Source of the DNA: Stenomitos frigidus ULC18
GTDB taxonomy: Bacteria > Cyanobacteriota > Cyanobacteriia > Leptolyngbyales > Leptolyngbyaceae
Length of the DNA: 64,000 nucleotides
Reading direction: 5' to 3'
Assembly (NCBI RefSeq): GCF_003003795.1
Contig: NZ_PVWK01000084.1
Location: forward strand, 1 to 64,000
Position numbers and translations under genes: made by a program. Positions 63,973-64,000 of the stretch are shown here, piece by piece. Numbering within the stretch: position 1 is the stretch's first letter; each line of letters starts with the position of its first letter. Below the pieces are notes generated by a model. That model searched no databases and was not told where the DNA came from. It saw only the letters and a list, made by a program, of their open reading frames with translations.

Positions 63973-64000
63973 TTTCAGAAGTCTCCTCACAGGTTCAAGC

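Overview
The window is chromosomal DNA of a cyanobacterium, most likely a filamentous, Leptolyngbya- or Oscillatoria-like species (a guess from gene content, not from a marker gene). It carries a complete kaiABC clock cluster, a carboxysome-type beta-carbonic anhydrase (CcaA), type IV pilus motor genes pilB-pilT-pilC, Ser/Thr kinases with TPR and CHASE2 domains, and very frequent GCGATCGC (HIP1) palindromes. I recognised no rRNA, tRNA, CRISPR array, prophage or complete insertion sequence.

Layout. 1-5 kb: probable decayed gene pieces, a TPR Ser/Thr kinase, a MITE-like element and a Dps ferritin. 5-12.5 kb: small membrane protein, UDP-GlcNAc 2-epimerase, and an RND efflux pump with its adaptor, divergent from a PadR regulator with two palindromes in the shared promoter region. 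13-18 kb: two GT4 glycosyltransferases separated by a terminator-like hairpin, a nucleotide-sugar epimerase and an SMR-type membrane protein. 18-20.3 kb: ergothioneine genes egtC-egtB, egtB carrying a translated stretch of intergenic-type repeat DNA. 20.3-24.4 kb is the accessory patch: a REP-associated tyrosine transposase bracketed by 21-bp direct repeats, a NACHT NTPase with a C-terminal GUN4-like domain, and a RelE-type toxin-antitoxin pair. 24.4-28 kb: uvrB, a peroxiredoxin-glutaredoxin fusion and a small secreted protein. 28-36.7 kb: a large CBS/hybrid histidine kinase divergent from kaiA, then kaiB, kaiC, pyrR (3 nt after kaiC) and type 2 isopentenyl-diphosphate isomerase. 37-42 kb: a PRC-barrel protein with 11-residue repeats, a small membrane protein, two hypothetical proteins (one a lipoprotein whose start is out of frame) and ccaA. 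42.5-47 kb: peptidoglycan-binding and transglutaminase proteins, msrA, a RodZ-like protein and a pseudouridine synthase. 47-55.4 kb: a CHASE2-Ser/Thr kinase and the pilBTC motor genes. 56-64 kb: grpE-dnaK-dnaJ-tusA-rsgA in one direction, two small hypotheticals and a SpoIID-like protein.

How genes work together. kaiABC form the circadian oscillator. grpE-dnaK-dnaJ form one chaperone machine. pilB and pilT are the extension and retraction ATPases of twitching pili and pilC is the platform protein. The adaptor, pump and PadR genes make a regulated efflux locus. Dps, Prx-Grx, MsrA and the ergothioneine genes form a scattered oxidative-stress theme. The glycosyltransferases, epimerases and efflux genes suggest envelope or exopolysaccharide work. 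The most unusual items are the NACHT-GUN4 protein with its mobile and toxin neighbours, the repeat DNA inside egtB, the degenerate receiver domain of the clock-adjacent kinase, the kaiC-pyrR linkage and the frameshifted lipoprotein start.
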